NCBI GenBank assembly: GCA_000703065.1
Contig: JNLK01000001.1
Span: forward strand, 620,001 to 684,000
Direction: 5' to 3'
Origin: Lachnospiraceae bacterium AC2029
GTDB lineage: Bacteria > Bacillota > Clostridia > Lachnospirales > Lachnospiraceae
DNA length: 64,000 nt
The notes beneath the pieces were generated by a model. It saw only the letters and a list, made by a program, of their open reading frames with translations, made no database searches and was not told the DNA's origin. How positions within the stretch are numbered: the first letter of the stretch is position 1; each line of letters starts with the position of its first letter. This document shows, piece by piece, positions 1 to 7,134 of this stretch. Made by a program: the position numbers and the translations under genes.

Positions 1-72
1 CCCGTTAAGGGCACTATGGTTTCTTTAGAATATCACATAGTGCCCCCGGTTTCAATTCTCGATTAGTAATGG
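1..72. repeat. 72-bp direct repeat, copy 1, with hairpin
   Basis: This stretch recurs at 11593-11664 in the same orientation with a single difference. It contains a perfect 10-bp inverted repeat, GGGCACTATG (9-18) and CATAGTGCCC (36-45), around a 17-base loop. Its right end covers the stop codon and last codons of the coiled-coil gene at 63-578. It may therefore be the 3' end and terminator of the mobilisation operon, although neither strand has a clear T-run after the stem. An element-end or recombination site is the alternative. Confidence 0.85.
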
Positions 73-578
73 TTGGAATCGATCTCTTCCTTCAATCTGG
101 CATTTTCAGCCAAGACCTCGTTCACTTGTTTTCTTGTGAGAATACCGCATTCGTTCCTCAGATCGTCGTTCTCTCGCAATGCGTTTAGATACATCGTCTC
201 GAGCTGCCGCGTCTCGTGTTTCTGCATCGACATCTCTTCGGTCAGCCTGGCTATCTGCGATTGCATAATCTGTTTTTCGGACTGCAAGTTCTGTTCCTGC
301 TCTGCCAGCATCTGCTTGAGCTTTGAATTCTGCCAGGAAAGAGTCGAATTTAGCTGCTTCATCTCTTGCAGTTCTTCGTCCTTGTCCTGAAGATCTCGTC
401 TTGCCTGATCCCGCTCCGCTGTCAGCTCCTGAATGCTCCGCAGAATTGAGGGTTGCTCTGATGGCTGCGATGAAGAGTTCAGCGATACATTTAAGGAGAA
501 GCTCGGCTTGTCCTGCGTAGAAATCTTCGAAGGATCCCTCTGCTCTGTTGTAAGTTCCAATCGTTCGTTCAAATTCAT
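63..578 (-). CDS. coiled-coil protein overlapping the relaxase gene
   Basis: A 171-residue protein of unknown function. Residues about 45-168 are rich in Glu, Gln, Leu and Arg with heptad-like spacing, predicting a long coiled coil; the first 45 residues are Ser/Gln/Pro-rich and probably disordered. A strong GGGAGG sits 7-8 bases before the ATG. It shares 473 bases with the relaxase C-terminus in another frame. The coiled-coil reading looks like real protein, while the relaxase reading across the same bases is Ala/Arg/Asp-rich. RSF1010 mobB nested inside mobA is a known precedent for such an arrangement. A role as relaxosome accessory protein is inferred from position only. Confidence 0.65.
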   Translation of the reverse strand: MNLNERLELTTEQRDPSKISTQDKPSFSLNVSLNSSSQPSEQPSILRSIQELTAERDQARRDLQDKDEELQEMKQLNSTLSWQNSKLKQMLAEQEQNLQSEKQIMQSQIARLTEEMSMQKHETRQLETMYLNALRENDDLRNECGILTRKQVNEVLAENARLKEEIDSNHY

Positions 579-1371
579 AGATCAATCCTCCCAAATCAAT
601 GTTAAATGTGAATGCTCGGGCAAGGTTGGCTTGACGGACAGTCTTACCTGCGGCATTCCGCAATATGATCTGTGTCCTTTTCTCGTTCCAGCTGACAAGC
701 CAGCCCCGGTGTTCCATTTTCACAAAGAAGTCATCAGCACCGGTGCACTCCGGGACAGTTTCTACGATTGCCTTCGCGCAGTCGATCATGTAGCTCTCCC
801 GATCCATGTTGGTGAGTACCTGGTATTTGTCCTTGCTCCACGCCCGGATCTCTCCGGGCTCAATCTCAGTTCCGTCAAAATGCTTTCCCTTTTCAGTCAC
901 GGGGAGCGCCCGATCCCGGCAAAGCTTGTTCGTGAAGTCCTTCTGTCGCTGAAGGTCTTTCTTCGTCTGATGAAGCTTGTGTCCGTCCACAAAGGAAACC
1001 GTATTCGTCACAATGTGTATATGAAGGTGATCCTTATCCTGATGGACTGCGATCAGGCTCTGGAAATCGGAGAAGAACTCCTGGCAAAAGTCCTGACCGA
1101 TCTCCAGACATTCCCTCTCGGTCACATAATCCTCCGGATGGAAGCTGATGACATTGTGAGCACACATTCGCCCAGAGTCCTTGTTCCAAAGTTGCTTCTC
1201 ATCAATGAACGCCTGCGTTACATTTTCCGTATTGATCACATCGTAGTTAAACGGTCCCTGAACCATCACATAACCGTCCTGCACCTTCTCGTCCTTGAGA
1301 ACATATCGGATGAGGTTTCTCATGGCTGAGTGTGTTTTTGCCGGGTTGTTAATGGCCTTATTGATTGCCAT
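106..1371 (-). CDS. MobA/VirD2-type relaxase
   Basis: Mobilisation nuclease expected to nick oriT and stay covalently bound to the transferred strand. The N-terminal 290 residues read as a relaxase domain: an early Tyr in the segment NLIRYVLKDEK and the metal-binding signature HLHIHIVTN (HxHxxxN) near residue 125. The last 120 residues, after the segment DLGGLIYEFERTI, become low-complexity and overlap the coiled-coil ORF, so the functional protein may depend mainly on the first 300 residues. AGGAG lies 11 bases before the ATG. It sits 44 bases downstream of the MobC-like gene. No coupling protein or type IV secretion genes are present, so transfer would need a helper element. Confidence 0.85.
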   Translation of the reverse strand: MAINKAINNPAKTHSAMRNLIRYVLKDEKVQDGYVMVQGPFNYDVINTENVTQAFIDEKQLWNKDSGRMCAHNVISFHPEDYVTERECLEIGQDFCQEFFSDFQSLIAVHQDKDHLHIHIVTNTVSFVDGHKLHQTKKDLQRQKDFTNKLCRDRALPVTEKGKHFDGTEIEPGEIRAWSKDKYQVLTNMDRESYMIDCAKAIVETVPECTGADDFFVKMEHRGWLVSWNEKRTQIILRNAAGKTVRQANLARAFTFNIDLGGLIYEFERTIGTYNRAEGSFEDFYAGQAELLLKCIAELFIAAIRATLNSAEHSGADSGAGSGKTRSSGQGRRTARDEAAKFDSFLAEFKAQADAGRAGTELAVRKTDYAIADSQADRRDVDAETRDAAARDDVSKRIARERRSEERMRYSHKKTSERGLG

Positions 1372-1415
1372 ATCTCTTCACTCTCCTTTCTGAAGTCTTC
1401 GATCTGACAGCTGAT

Positions 1416-1718
1416 TTAGTAAAGTTGCCACTCTGTCGGCAGAACTCCGGTTGTGTTCGCCCATCTTGCCAGCTGGTTAATGTTATTTGCCATTCCCTTG
1501 ATCTGGCGGAGCAGATCCGCATATCCCAGATTGAGGTCCTTCATTTCCCGAAGACCATCCTCGGAAAGGTTCACAGTCTGCTGAACCGCATTCATCAGAA
1601 ATGCCTGCTGGGTAAGACCGGTTTCCTTCAGTTTATCTGTAAATGCTTTGTACTCCACTTCATTCATTCGGAATGTCACGGACTTGTTTCTTCTTCTATT
1701 TGCTTCTTTATTCTTCAT
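1416..1718 (-). CDS. MobC-like relaxosome accessory protein
   Basis: About 100 residues. The N-terminus is basic (RRRNKSVTFRMNEVEY) and looks like a ribbon-helix-helix DNA-binding segment; the C-terminus contains NNINQLARWANTTG, typical of MobC proteins, which bind oriT and help the relaxase. Two ATG codons are possible, ending at 1730 and 1718. I chose 1718 because the AAAGG abuts the first ATG and is usable only for the second. Its 5' end reaches the oriT-like region, and a remnant of this gene start is repeated at about 4968-5030. Confidence 0.75.
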   Translation of the reverse strand: MKNKEANRRRNKSVTFRMNEVEYKAFTDKLKETGLTQQAFLMNAVQQTVNLSEDGLREMKDLNLGYADLLRQIKGMANNINQLARWANTTGVLPTEWQLY

Positions 1719-1740
1719 GGTTGATACCATCCTTTCTTCG

Positions 1741-1810
1741 TTTTGGTAAGTAAGTATATCGGGGGTCCAAGGGGCCTCCCTTGGCAAGTCCGGGCGGTGC
1801 CCGGGTAAAG
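1741..1810. other. oriT-like region with hairpin
   Basis: Directly upstream of the MobC-like gene lies a perfect 7-bp inverted repeat, CCAAGGG (1767-1773) and CCCTTGG (1778-1784), preceded by TAAGTAAGTATATCGGGG. A hairpin beside a conserved short sequence next to mob genes is typical of relaxase nick regions. The same segment is kept at 5051-5110 in the second module copy, although the genes between were lost. The nick position cannot be read from sequence alone. Confidence 0.6.
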
Positions 1811-2157
1811 TGGTTTACCACTTTGCGAAACTTGCCTTTCTTTCCGGGGAAGAATTCACAGCCCTTCAGAAGTCTGCCGATCCCGTTCGCTCCCGGATTC
1901 CGGTCAGGCCTTGCATCCCCGGGAGGTGGGGTTACTTTCCAAAAAAAGGATACCCTTTGGCGGTGAGTTACTCGCCACTCCGGAGCACGCCGAACCGTCC
2001 TGAAGGATGATCCACTCGTTTCGGCGTGAGCACAACAATAAGGGATGATCCTCCCCACGGAGGTACCCATCCCTGCCCGTTCTGCAGTTATCGTCCTGCG
2101 TCTTAATTTCATGCTTTCCTCCTCTTCCGAGGAGGAATCGTAGTTCTACCCTTTTTT
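1811..2157. other. conserved non-coding mobilisation region
   Basis: About 350 bases upstream of the mob operon with no convincing gene; ORFs here read like composition artefacts. It contains the repeated word GGATGATCC and a perfect 9-bp hairpin with loop TTCC, TTCCTCCTC (2116-2124) and GAGGAGGAA (2129-2137). Most of it is repeated at 5110-5318, but that copy lacks about 134 bases (roughly 1811-1943). Confidence 0.5.
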
Positions 2158-2280
2158 CTACCTTTTTGGCTTAAAATAGGAATAACCGATAGAATAATCG
2201 ATATGAAATGAACTTAATGTACGAATTATCACGGTTTGTACGGTGTGCCGGGCTCTGCCGTTTTCTCCCAATCCTTCGGG

Positions 2281-2318
2281 ACGCAGAGGTCGCAGGTTCA
2301 AATCCTGTCGCGCCGACA
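2281..2318 (+). other. tRNA 3'-end fragment
   Basis: A T-arm-like sequence, GCAGGTTCAAATCCTGT, followed by an acceptor-like stretch, but no anticodon arm, D-arm or matching 5' acceptor strand upstream. Related pieces lie at about 2484-2513 and 9085-9120, and an inverted, diverged copy at about 2372-2403. Such 3' fragments are typically left when elements integrate into tRNA genes. I read it as an attachment-site remnant, not a functional tRNA. Confidence 0.55.
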
Positions 2319-2371
2319 CGAAAAAAGCAGGTATCACATGAAAATGTGATACCTGCTTTTTTCGTGTCGGC
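2312..2371. repeat. 28-bp perfect palindrome with GAAA loop
   Basis: Arms 2312-2339 and 2344-2371 are exact reverse complements separated by GAAA. The inner part (GCAGGTATCACAT and its complement, flanked by runs of A and T) has the form of a bidirectional rho-independent terminator. The outer part and the flanks continue imperfectly into the tRNA-like T-arm sequence on both sides, so the whole looks like an inverted duplication of a tRNA 3' end plus its terminator. Confidence 0.9.
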
Positions 2372-2483
2372 ATATCATATCTTGGTCCTGCGACCTCATT
2401 GCGTCCTGAGCACCCGCGTTCGGGCGCAGAGGGGGCTGCAGCCCGGTGGGCTGCGTTTAGCCCCGACCGAGCCGGCAGGCGAG

Positions 2484-2513
2484 ACCGCAGGTTCAAATCC
2501 GTCAATTCTCCCT
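2484..2513 (+). other. second tRNA 3'-end fragment
   Basis: CCGCAGGTTCAAATCCG followed by an ATTCTCC acceptor-like end and a short T-run. The 60 bases upstream are GC-rich and do not fold into a tRNA body I can recognise. Interpreted as another integration scar. Confidence 0.45.
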
Positions 2514-2525
2514 TTTTCTATCTAA

Positions 2526-2603
2526 CAGGAACTATTGAAGACACTGACCGATTACGGCATGAACTTCGATGTGAATTATTATGAGATTGAGCATTCTAAT
2601 TAA
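2526..2603 (+). pseudogene. 3' remnant of an unidentified gene
   Basis: The last 25 codons of an otherwise missing gene. The reading QELLKTLTDYG...EIEHSN looks like ordinary coding sequence, ends in TAA and is followed 13 bases later by a strong terminator. A stop codon (TAA at 2523) lies immediately upstream in frame. The parent gene cannot be identified from this fragment. Confidence 0.35.
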
Positions 2604-2615
2604 ACAATGTAACAT

Positions 2616-2644
2616 AAAAGGTGGCAGGGTTTGCCACCTTTTTT
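2616..2644 (+). terminator. rho-independent terminator
   Basis: Stem AAAGGTGGCA (2617-2626) and TGCCACCTTT (2632-2641) with a five-base loop and a run of T. It follows the gene remnant on the plus strand and could also end the minus-strand lipoprotein gene at 2690. Confidence 0.8.
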
Positions 2645-2689
2645 AACAATTCACTAATACTTTATTACTATCAAACTTCCCGTTTATGT

Positions 2690-4156
2690 TCATTTGGTGT
2701 TGTAATTGATCACAACCGTTCTTCCATCTACGGCATTTTGAATGATATTCCCTATCCCCATCCAACCATTGTTGTAGCAGCTGATCCACCCGCTCCATGC
2801 CGGAAGCAAATAGAACTCATTTTCCTTGTCTGAATCAGGGACCAGATAATAACCAAAACTTATCTGCTCAATTTTAAGCTGATTACCTGTGACCTTGGAC
2901 ATATCCAATTCCTGGCTGACATTTTCCTGAAGACAGGCCATGGAACTCTCAAAGGAAAGAAGACGTGTCCGATCCGTCAGACATTCTTCAAAGTCATAGT
3001 AGATTTTTGCTGAACCTGCGATAACGCCGTGATCTGTCACATAAAAAGATCCTTCATTTTTGGTGAATACACCATTTTGTGTGAGCACAATATAACTCTG
3101 TCCGGAAAGGTCTTCAGAAATACAGCTGAGATATCCGTTAAGAACATAATCGTCAGAACGGTCGCTCCTTGCATCACCAGAACGGTAGAACAAAAGCTCA
3201 AACGGCTGGTCATCTTTTTCTGCCGCCTGATACAATCCAGCTTTTTCGCTGGCTATTACTTTTGGATAGAGCATATCTGATGGTTGTTTCAGGTAAAGCT
3301 GATTGGTAAGGAAACTACTCAATACAGACTCAATTTCCTCATTACTTGCCTGGTAATGATTCTCCAGCTCTGCAGCCAACTTATTAAAATCATGTCCAAG
3401 AGTCAAATCATACCCGGGCCCGATATCCATCTGTGAAACCAATCCCACTCTTTCACAGGAAAACATGTCGATGGCATCTCCCCATTTCTTCGGTCCAAAA
3501 GCAATCTTTTTACTCTTTTCCCCTGAAAACCAGACAATTGACAGTTGGTAATCCAAATTATGGTATTTCCCTTCCCAGGTGTGAAGGAAGCAAGTTTCCT
3601 CATCAACCCATGCCGGGAATGATAGTTTTACCTCCCCCGGCTCATCATTTCCCCCATTCTCGTAAAAGTACTCTTCACATAGGTCATAGGCCATACGAGC
3701 GTCGTTCAGTCCAATTTCCCGGCGCACCTCCGATGCCGTATCTCCAAAGAATTTCTGAACGATTTCTTTTTCATGAATTCGATCCTCTGTGATTGCATGT
3801 ACGCGCCAGACGGGGAGTGTTTCTGAATCGTTCAATTCATAATCCGCAGATATTTTTGCCGGCATCTGCCCGATAGAAAAATCCTTTTCATAAGTAAGCT
3901 GCGTACCACCCAGCTGCTCGGAGATCTTTCTCCAATCACCGGATGAAATGTCAGAGGTGTCACCAGTATCCTCTTCAATTTCGGTTTTTTCTTCCGTTCT
4001 TGCGGAAGAACCCGAAGTATTCTCCCCGGTATCCGATGTTGTTCCATAATCAGTAACGGTCTCTGCCTGCTTACCGCATCCCGATAGTGAAAAACCCATG
4101 CATAATGATAATGCGATCCATTTTCTGATCCATTTATAATCTTTCCTGCGTAACAT
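2690..4156 (-). CDS. large lipoprotein, paralogue 1
   Basis: About 488 residues. A basic N-terminus, hydrophobic stretch and lipobox LSGC indicate export and lipid anchoring, followed by an acidic Ser/Thr/Glu linker to about residue 70. The remainder is a globular domain I do not recognise; an uncharacterised Clostridia lipoprotein family such as DUF6034 would be the first to test. It shares the start of the mature part (LSGCGKQAETVTDY) and parts of its body with the lipoprotein at 9668-11023. The start at 4156 is chosen over the ATG at 4162 because GGGAGG is 7 bases before it. The nearby sigma/anti-sigma genes could control it, but this is inference. Confidence 0.75.
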   Translation of the reverse strand: MLRRKDYKWIRKWIALSLCMGFSLSGCGKQAETVTDYGTTSDTGENTSGSSARTEEKTEIEEDTGDTSDISSGDWRKISEQLGGTQLTYEKDFSIGQMPAKISADYELNDSETLPVWRVHAITEDRIHEKEIVQKFFGDTASEVRREIGLNDARMAYDLCEEYFYENGGNDEPGEVKLSFPAWVDEETCFLHTWEGKYHNLDYQLSIVWFSGEKSKKIAFGPKKWGDAIDMFSCERVGLVSQMDIGPGYDLTLGHDFNKLAAELENHYQASNEEIESVLSSFLTNQLYLKQPSDMLYPKVIASEKAGLYQAAEKDDQPFELLFYRSGDARSDRSDDYVLNGYLSCISEDLSGQSYIVLTQNGVFTKNEGSFYVTDHGVIAGSAKIYYDFEECLTDRTRLLSFESSMACLQENVSQELDMSKVTGNQLKIEQISFGYYLVPDSDKENEFYLLPAWSGWISCYNNGWMGIGNIIQNAVDGRTVVINYNTK

Positions 4157-4257
4157 AAACATTCCTCCCGATGTAATGAAAAATCAAGCCTGCTATGATA
4201 CCTTAATTCTGAAATAGCCTTTCCTGCCTATGGAGTCTTAATTCCACCCCACCACAG

Positions 4258-4293
4258 TACACTATATTCTATAAATGTATCAGAAATGTATCC
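4258..4293 (-). promoter_or_regulatory. conserved upstream region of lipoprotein 1
   Basis: About 36 bases nearly identical to 11070-11105, which lies upstream of the paralogous lipoprotein gene. On the minus strand it contains a direct repeat, GATACATT twice separated by TCT, followed by AT-rich TATAGAATATAG. Shared position and sequence point to a common promoter or operator. Confidence 0.5.
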
Positions 4294-4298
4294 CAAAC

Positions 4299-4338
4299 AA
4301 AAAAAGGGTGAAGTAAGGTTTTATACTCACTTCACTCC
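4299..4338 (-). terminator. terminator after truncated DUF3800 gene
   Basis: On the minus strand a GGAGTGAAGTGAG-type arm (4326-4338) pairs with CTTACTTCACCC (4306-4317), followed by seven T. The stem overlaps the stop codon of the truncated DUF3800 gene, so transcription would stop right at the truncation point. Confidence 0.75.
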
Positions 4339-4622
4339 ATAATCCCACATTTCTTTGCAAAGAAATACAGTTTTGTAAAAATAGCTCGCCGTTCATTCGG
4401 AGTGAGCCCTTCATACGGAGCTTCTCTTCGGATCAAAGGTTCTGTATGTACCGCACCATGCGGGCATCCCGTTTCCAGAAGTGCCCTGTCAAGCTTTTGG
4501 AGTTCATCGTTTATATCACAAGTCTGATCATGGAGAACAAGTGTGACAATGTAGTATGTCTTTCCCTTATCATTTAACCCCAGATCCCCGGATTCATCAA
4601 CAAATATACTTAATTTGCTCAA
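4332..4622 (-). pseudogene. DUF3800 protein, N-terminal fragment
   Basis: Ninety-six residues beginning SKLSIFVDESGDLG, the characteristic N-terminus of DUF3800 proteins, a family with an RNase H-like metal-binding pattern often found near mobile elements. Family members are usually well over 200 residues, so about the last 60% is missing. The ORF ends in a terminator hairpin with no continuation in another frame. The start is TTG, with AAAGGA about 7 bases upstream. A multi-hairpin RNA candidate lies just upstream on the same strand. It might still be expressed but is probably inactive. Confidence 0.75.
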
Positions 4623-4664
4623 TAGTGTTCCTTTCCACCTTTAAGTTAAACAGATAAAACAAAT

Positions 4665-4797
4665 GGCGGGGAGTCTCCCCGCCGATTAGGTAGGACCTGG
4701 GTCTTACGACCAGCCCACAGTTGCATTGCTGCAACCTCTAAATGTAATTTAGCATACCAGCCCCCTGAATGCAATCCTTTTTTCGATTATCAGGGGA
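4665..4797 (-). ncRNA. candidate structured RNA upstream of DUF3800
   Basis: On the minus strand, five consecutive helices occur within about 130 bases: CCCCTGA/TCAGGGG (4762-4796), CTAAAT/ATTTAG (4738-4752), GTTGCA/TGCAAC with a GCAA tetraloop (4720-4735), CTGGTC/GACCCAG with a GTAA tetraloop (4697-4713), and a 9-bp GGCGGGGAG/CTCCCCGCC hairpin (4665-4683). Two of the loops are GNRA. The RNA would end about 43 bases before the DUF3800 start codon. Comparative genomics has reported several RNA motifs upstream of DUF3800 genes (the DUF3800 motif series), and this fits that context; which motif it matches cannot be settled by eye. Confidence 0.6.
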
Positions 4798-4860
4798 CTG
4801 TTCACCATTTTTACATTTTCTTAAATAAGATACGGACACCCTGCGTAAAAAACTGCCGTC

Positions 4861-5318
4861 TAATACCAGTTACGGTCGATTTCTTCTTTCAATCTGGCAT
4901 TTTCAGCCAAGACCTCGTTCACTTGTTTTCTTGTGAGAATACCGCATTCGTTCCTCAGATCGTCGTTCATTCATTCGGAATGTCACGGACTTGTTTCTTC
5001 TTCTGGTTGCCGTTTTATTTTTCATGGTTGATACCATCCTTTCTTCGTTTTGGTAAGTAAGTATATCGGGGTTCCAAGGGGCCTCCCTTGGCAAGTCCGG
5101 GCGGCGCCCGCGGTAAAGGATACCCTTTGGCGGTGAGTTACTCGCCGCTCCGCAACACACCGAACCGCCCTGAAGGATGATCCACTCGTTTCGGCGTGAG
5201 CACAACAATAAGGGATGATCCTCCCCACGGAGGTACCCATCCCTGCCCGTTCTGCAGTTATCGTCCTGCGTCTTAATTTCATGCTTTCCTCCTCTTCCGA
5301 GGAGGAATCGTAGTTCTA
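4861..5318. repeat. internally deleted copy of the mobilisation module
   Basis: Three blocks match the intact module in order: 4861-4967 to the coiled-coil gene 3' end (about 64-172), 4968-5110 to the MobC-like gene start and oriT hairpin (about 1660-1810), and 5111-5318 to about 1944-2145. The relaxase, most of the MobC gene and about 134 bases of the non-coding region are deleted. The oriT-like hairpin is kept (5074-5091), as is the 9-bp hairpin near 5286-5307. No functional protein remains, but the oriT could act in trans with the intact module. Confidence 0.85.
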
Positions 5319-5475
5319 ATGCTTTTTCTATTTGCGCAAATTCCCATAGACTTCTTCACTACGCGAAGCATTAATCAAGTAAAAATCACGTTTTTTGTCA
5401 CTTTTTTTATTTTTTTTCGTCTTATACTATGAAAAGGCCAATCCGGATGGTACTTCAGAGGAAAGGAGGTGCATC

Positions 5476-6048
5476 ATGTCCGGGAACAGGAAATTCATAG
5501 ATTTTATAGAAGCTTGTTTTCGATTATATGAACAGAAAATGTATGGCGTAGCCTGGCACATCCTGCAGGATGAATCCATGGCGGAGGATGCCGTACAGGA
5601 CGCATTTCTTCGTCTGATAAAAAGAAAAATCACTTTTGAGGACCCTGAATCAGAGGAATGCAAACGATATATCCTGACGGTAATTCGAAACACATCCATC
5701 GATATGTACAGAGAAAGACAAAAGAATCAGGAGATGCTTTTCCTGACGGACAGTATTGAGGATCTTGAAGCGGAAGCCGAGGATTCAGCGATGGTTCCCA
5801 GGCCAGATATTACCGCCTACATCCGACAGTTACCGAAAAAATACAGAAACGTGGTTATCTGTATTGCCGAAGAGGAATTATCAGTCCGTGAAACCGCTGT
5901 CCGACTGGGGATATCCGAAGCAACTGTCCGGAAACAATATGAAAGGGCCAAGAAACGTCTCAAGGCCATGTTGGTAAAGAAACAGAGCGGAAAGAGCATC
6001 AACGATAAGGAGGAACAGTATGAGAGACATAGAACAGAACTTATATGA
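5476..6048 (+). CDS. ECF-type RNA polymerase sigma factor
   Basis: 190 residues. Region 2 lies near residues 8-65 (EQKMYGVAWHILQD...AEDAVQDAFLRL) and region 4 near residues 120-175, with the helix-turn-helix SVRETAVRLGISEATVRKQY. No other sigma regions are present, as in ECF factors. The start at 5476 is chosen because AAAGGAGGT lies 6 bases upstream; the reading frame stays open further 5'. The downstream gene overlaps it by 29 bases and encodes a single-pass membrane protein, the usual sigma/anti-sigma arrangement. The A/T-rich upstream region with CGTCTTATA could hold an autoregulated promoter (inference). Confidence 0.9.
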   Translation: MSGNRKFIDFIEACFRLYEQKMYGVAWHILQDESMAEDAVQDAFLRLIKRKITFEDPESEECKRYILTVIRNTSIDMYRERQKNQEMLFLTDSIEDLEAEAEDSAMVPRPDITAYIRQLPKKYRNVVICIAEEELSVRETAVRLGISEATVRKQYERAKKRLKAMLVKKQSGKSINDKEEQYERHRTELI

Positions 6049-6949
6049 AATCACACTGGATCAATTTGATGAAATGGATCCGCAGCATACATTTTCCAAA
6101 GATTACATGAAAAAGAAACAGCGGATGCTAAAGACACTGCGTTCAGGAAGAAGTATAACTCCATATCCAGCAGCACGACGGGTAGCAGCCTCTCTTCTGA
6201 TCGCGGGGATTGCCGTTCCTGCAACAATATATGCTGCGACAAGCATTTATCATGTAAACTTTGAAAAGAACGCAGAGACTCCGGAAAGAATGGATGTAGT
6301 GCTGACGAAAGAGGGTGCAAAGTCTACTGAGTTACAGGAGCCCTCAACAGAGTGGTGGCAGAGATCGGATTCAACGATCGCGCAGGATGATCCTGAGCCA
6401 CATGAGATCCGCCAGGTGATATCAAAAATGATTCAGGAGAAAAACGGGGAACGGATATTTGTTCCGATGATCGAAACCACCATAATTCAAAATGGTAAGG
6501 AGACCATAACAGAGGAGCCCGTTTCTGCCGATGACAATGTATGTTATATAGAATTGGATAATCTGCCGGATGATGTAGCATATAGTATAGACATTGGAAA
6601 ATATGTGAGTTCCAAAGGATCGGATAGGGGTATCTCTCCGTATCTTGTGAAACTTGAGAGCAGAGATGCAATGGAATTCTCATATGAAGGAATTCAGGAT
6701 TCCAAAGAAATGGAAATAAATGGTCATAAAGCCTACATTCTTTCCAAGGGAACAGATCTGGCATATAGCAGAGAAGTCGGAATCCTATTCGAAGAAGAGG
6801 ATCTGATGATCGGCATGTTTGTTGGCAGGGGTTTTTCCGAGGAAGAATTGACGCAGATATTGAAAGGCGCCAGAATAGTCAGATATACCGAAGGAGACAG
6901 AAATTACAAACCCACCGGGTACGGAAATTGGATAGTCGAACAGAGATAG
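6020..6949 (+). CDS. probable membrane anti-sigma factor (DUF4367-like)
   Basis: 309 residues. The first 50 are cytoplasmic and charged, residues about 53-75 form one transmembrane helix (VAASLLIAGIAVPATIYAAT), and the rest is extracytoplasmic. The C-terminal 90 residues (GHKAYILSKG...GMFVGRGFSEEELTQILKG) resemble the DUF4367 module seen in Firmicutes sigma-linked proteins. The ATG has AAGGAGG 6 bases upstream and lies inside the sigma gene (29-base overlap), implying translational coupling. Likely job: hold the sigma factor at the membrane until a signal is sensed outside. The signal is unknown; the two lipoproteins in this island are plausible partners or targets. Confidence 0.75.
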   Translation: MRDIEQNLYEITLDQFDEMDPQHTFSKDYMKKKQRMLKTLRSGRSITPYPAARRVAASLLIAGIAVPATIYAATSIYHVNFEKNAETPERMDVVLTKEGAKSTELQEPSTEWWQRSDSTIAQDDPEPHEIRQVISKMIQEKNGERIFVPMIETTIIQNGKETITEEPVSADDNVCYIELDNLPDDVAYSIDIGKYVSSKGSDRGISPYLVKLESRDAMEFSYEGIQDSKEMEINGHKAYILSKGTDLAYSREVGILFEEEDLMIGMFVGRGFSEEELTQILKGARIVRYTEGDRNYKPTGYGNWIVEQR

Positions 6950-6974
6950 TCAGAAGAACCGTATATTTAATAAT

Positions 6975-7010
6975 AGGAGGAGTGTTGACCAACACTCCTC
7001 CTCGCTTTTT
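6975..7010 (+). terminator. rho-independent terminator
   Basis: Twelve-bp perfect stem (6975-6986 with 6991-7002), loop GACC, then CGCTTTTT. It ends the sigma/anti-sigma operon. Confidence 0.92.
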
Positions 7011-7134
7011 CAATTCCTAATACCAATCCGAATCGTCTTCTACCTTCTGCATCTGTACAAACTCATCACAGCTCATTCCCTCTTGATTTCTTGCGGGAGG
7101 CGTTTCTAAGCGCATCAATGAGCAACGCGGATGA

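Noticed and set aside
1708-2112. 134-residue minus-strand ORF across the oriT-like region
   Set aside because: It reads through the nick-region hairpin and repeats, has no family resemblance, and its counterpart in the second module copy (5022-5282) changes frame and length after the deletion.
2158-2505. 115-residue minus-strand ORF
   Set aside because: It is a translation of the tRNA fragments and palindrome (segments such as ARQDLNLRPLRPEG are a common artefact of T-arm sequence).
2230-2515. complete tRNA genes
   Set aside because: Only T-arm and acceptor 3' strands are visible; no D-arm, anticodon arm or matching 5' acceptor strand can be folded.
7017-7134. small ORF after hicB ending in EFVQMQKVEDDSDWY
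   Set aside because: The tail looks protein-like but has no ribosome binding site and its only long frame runs back through hicB; at most a remnant.
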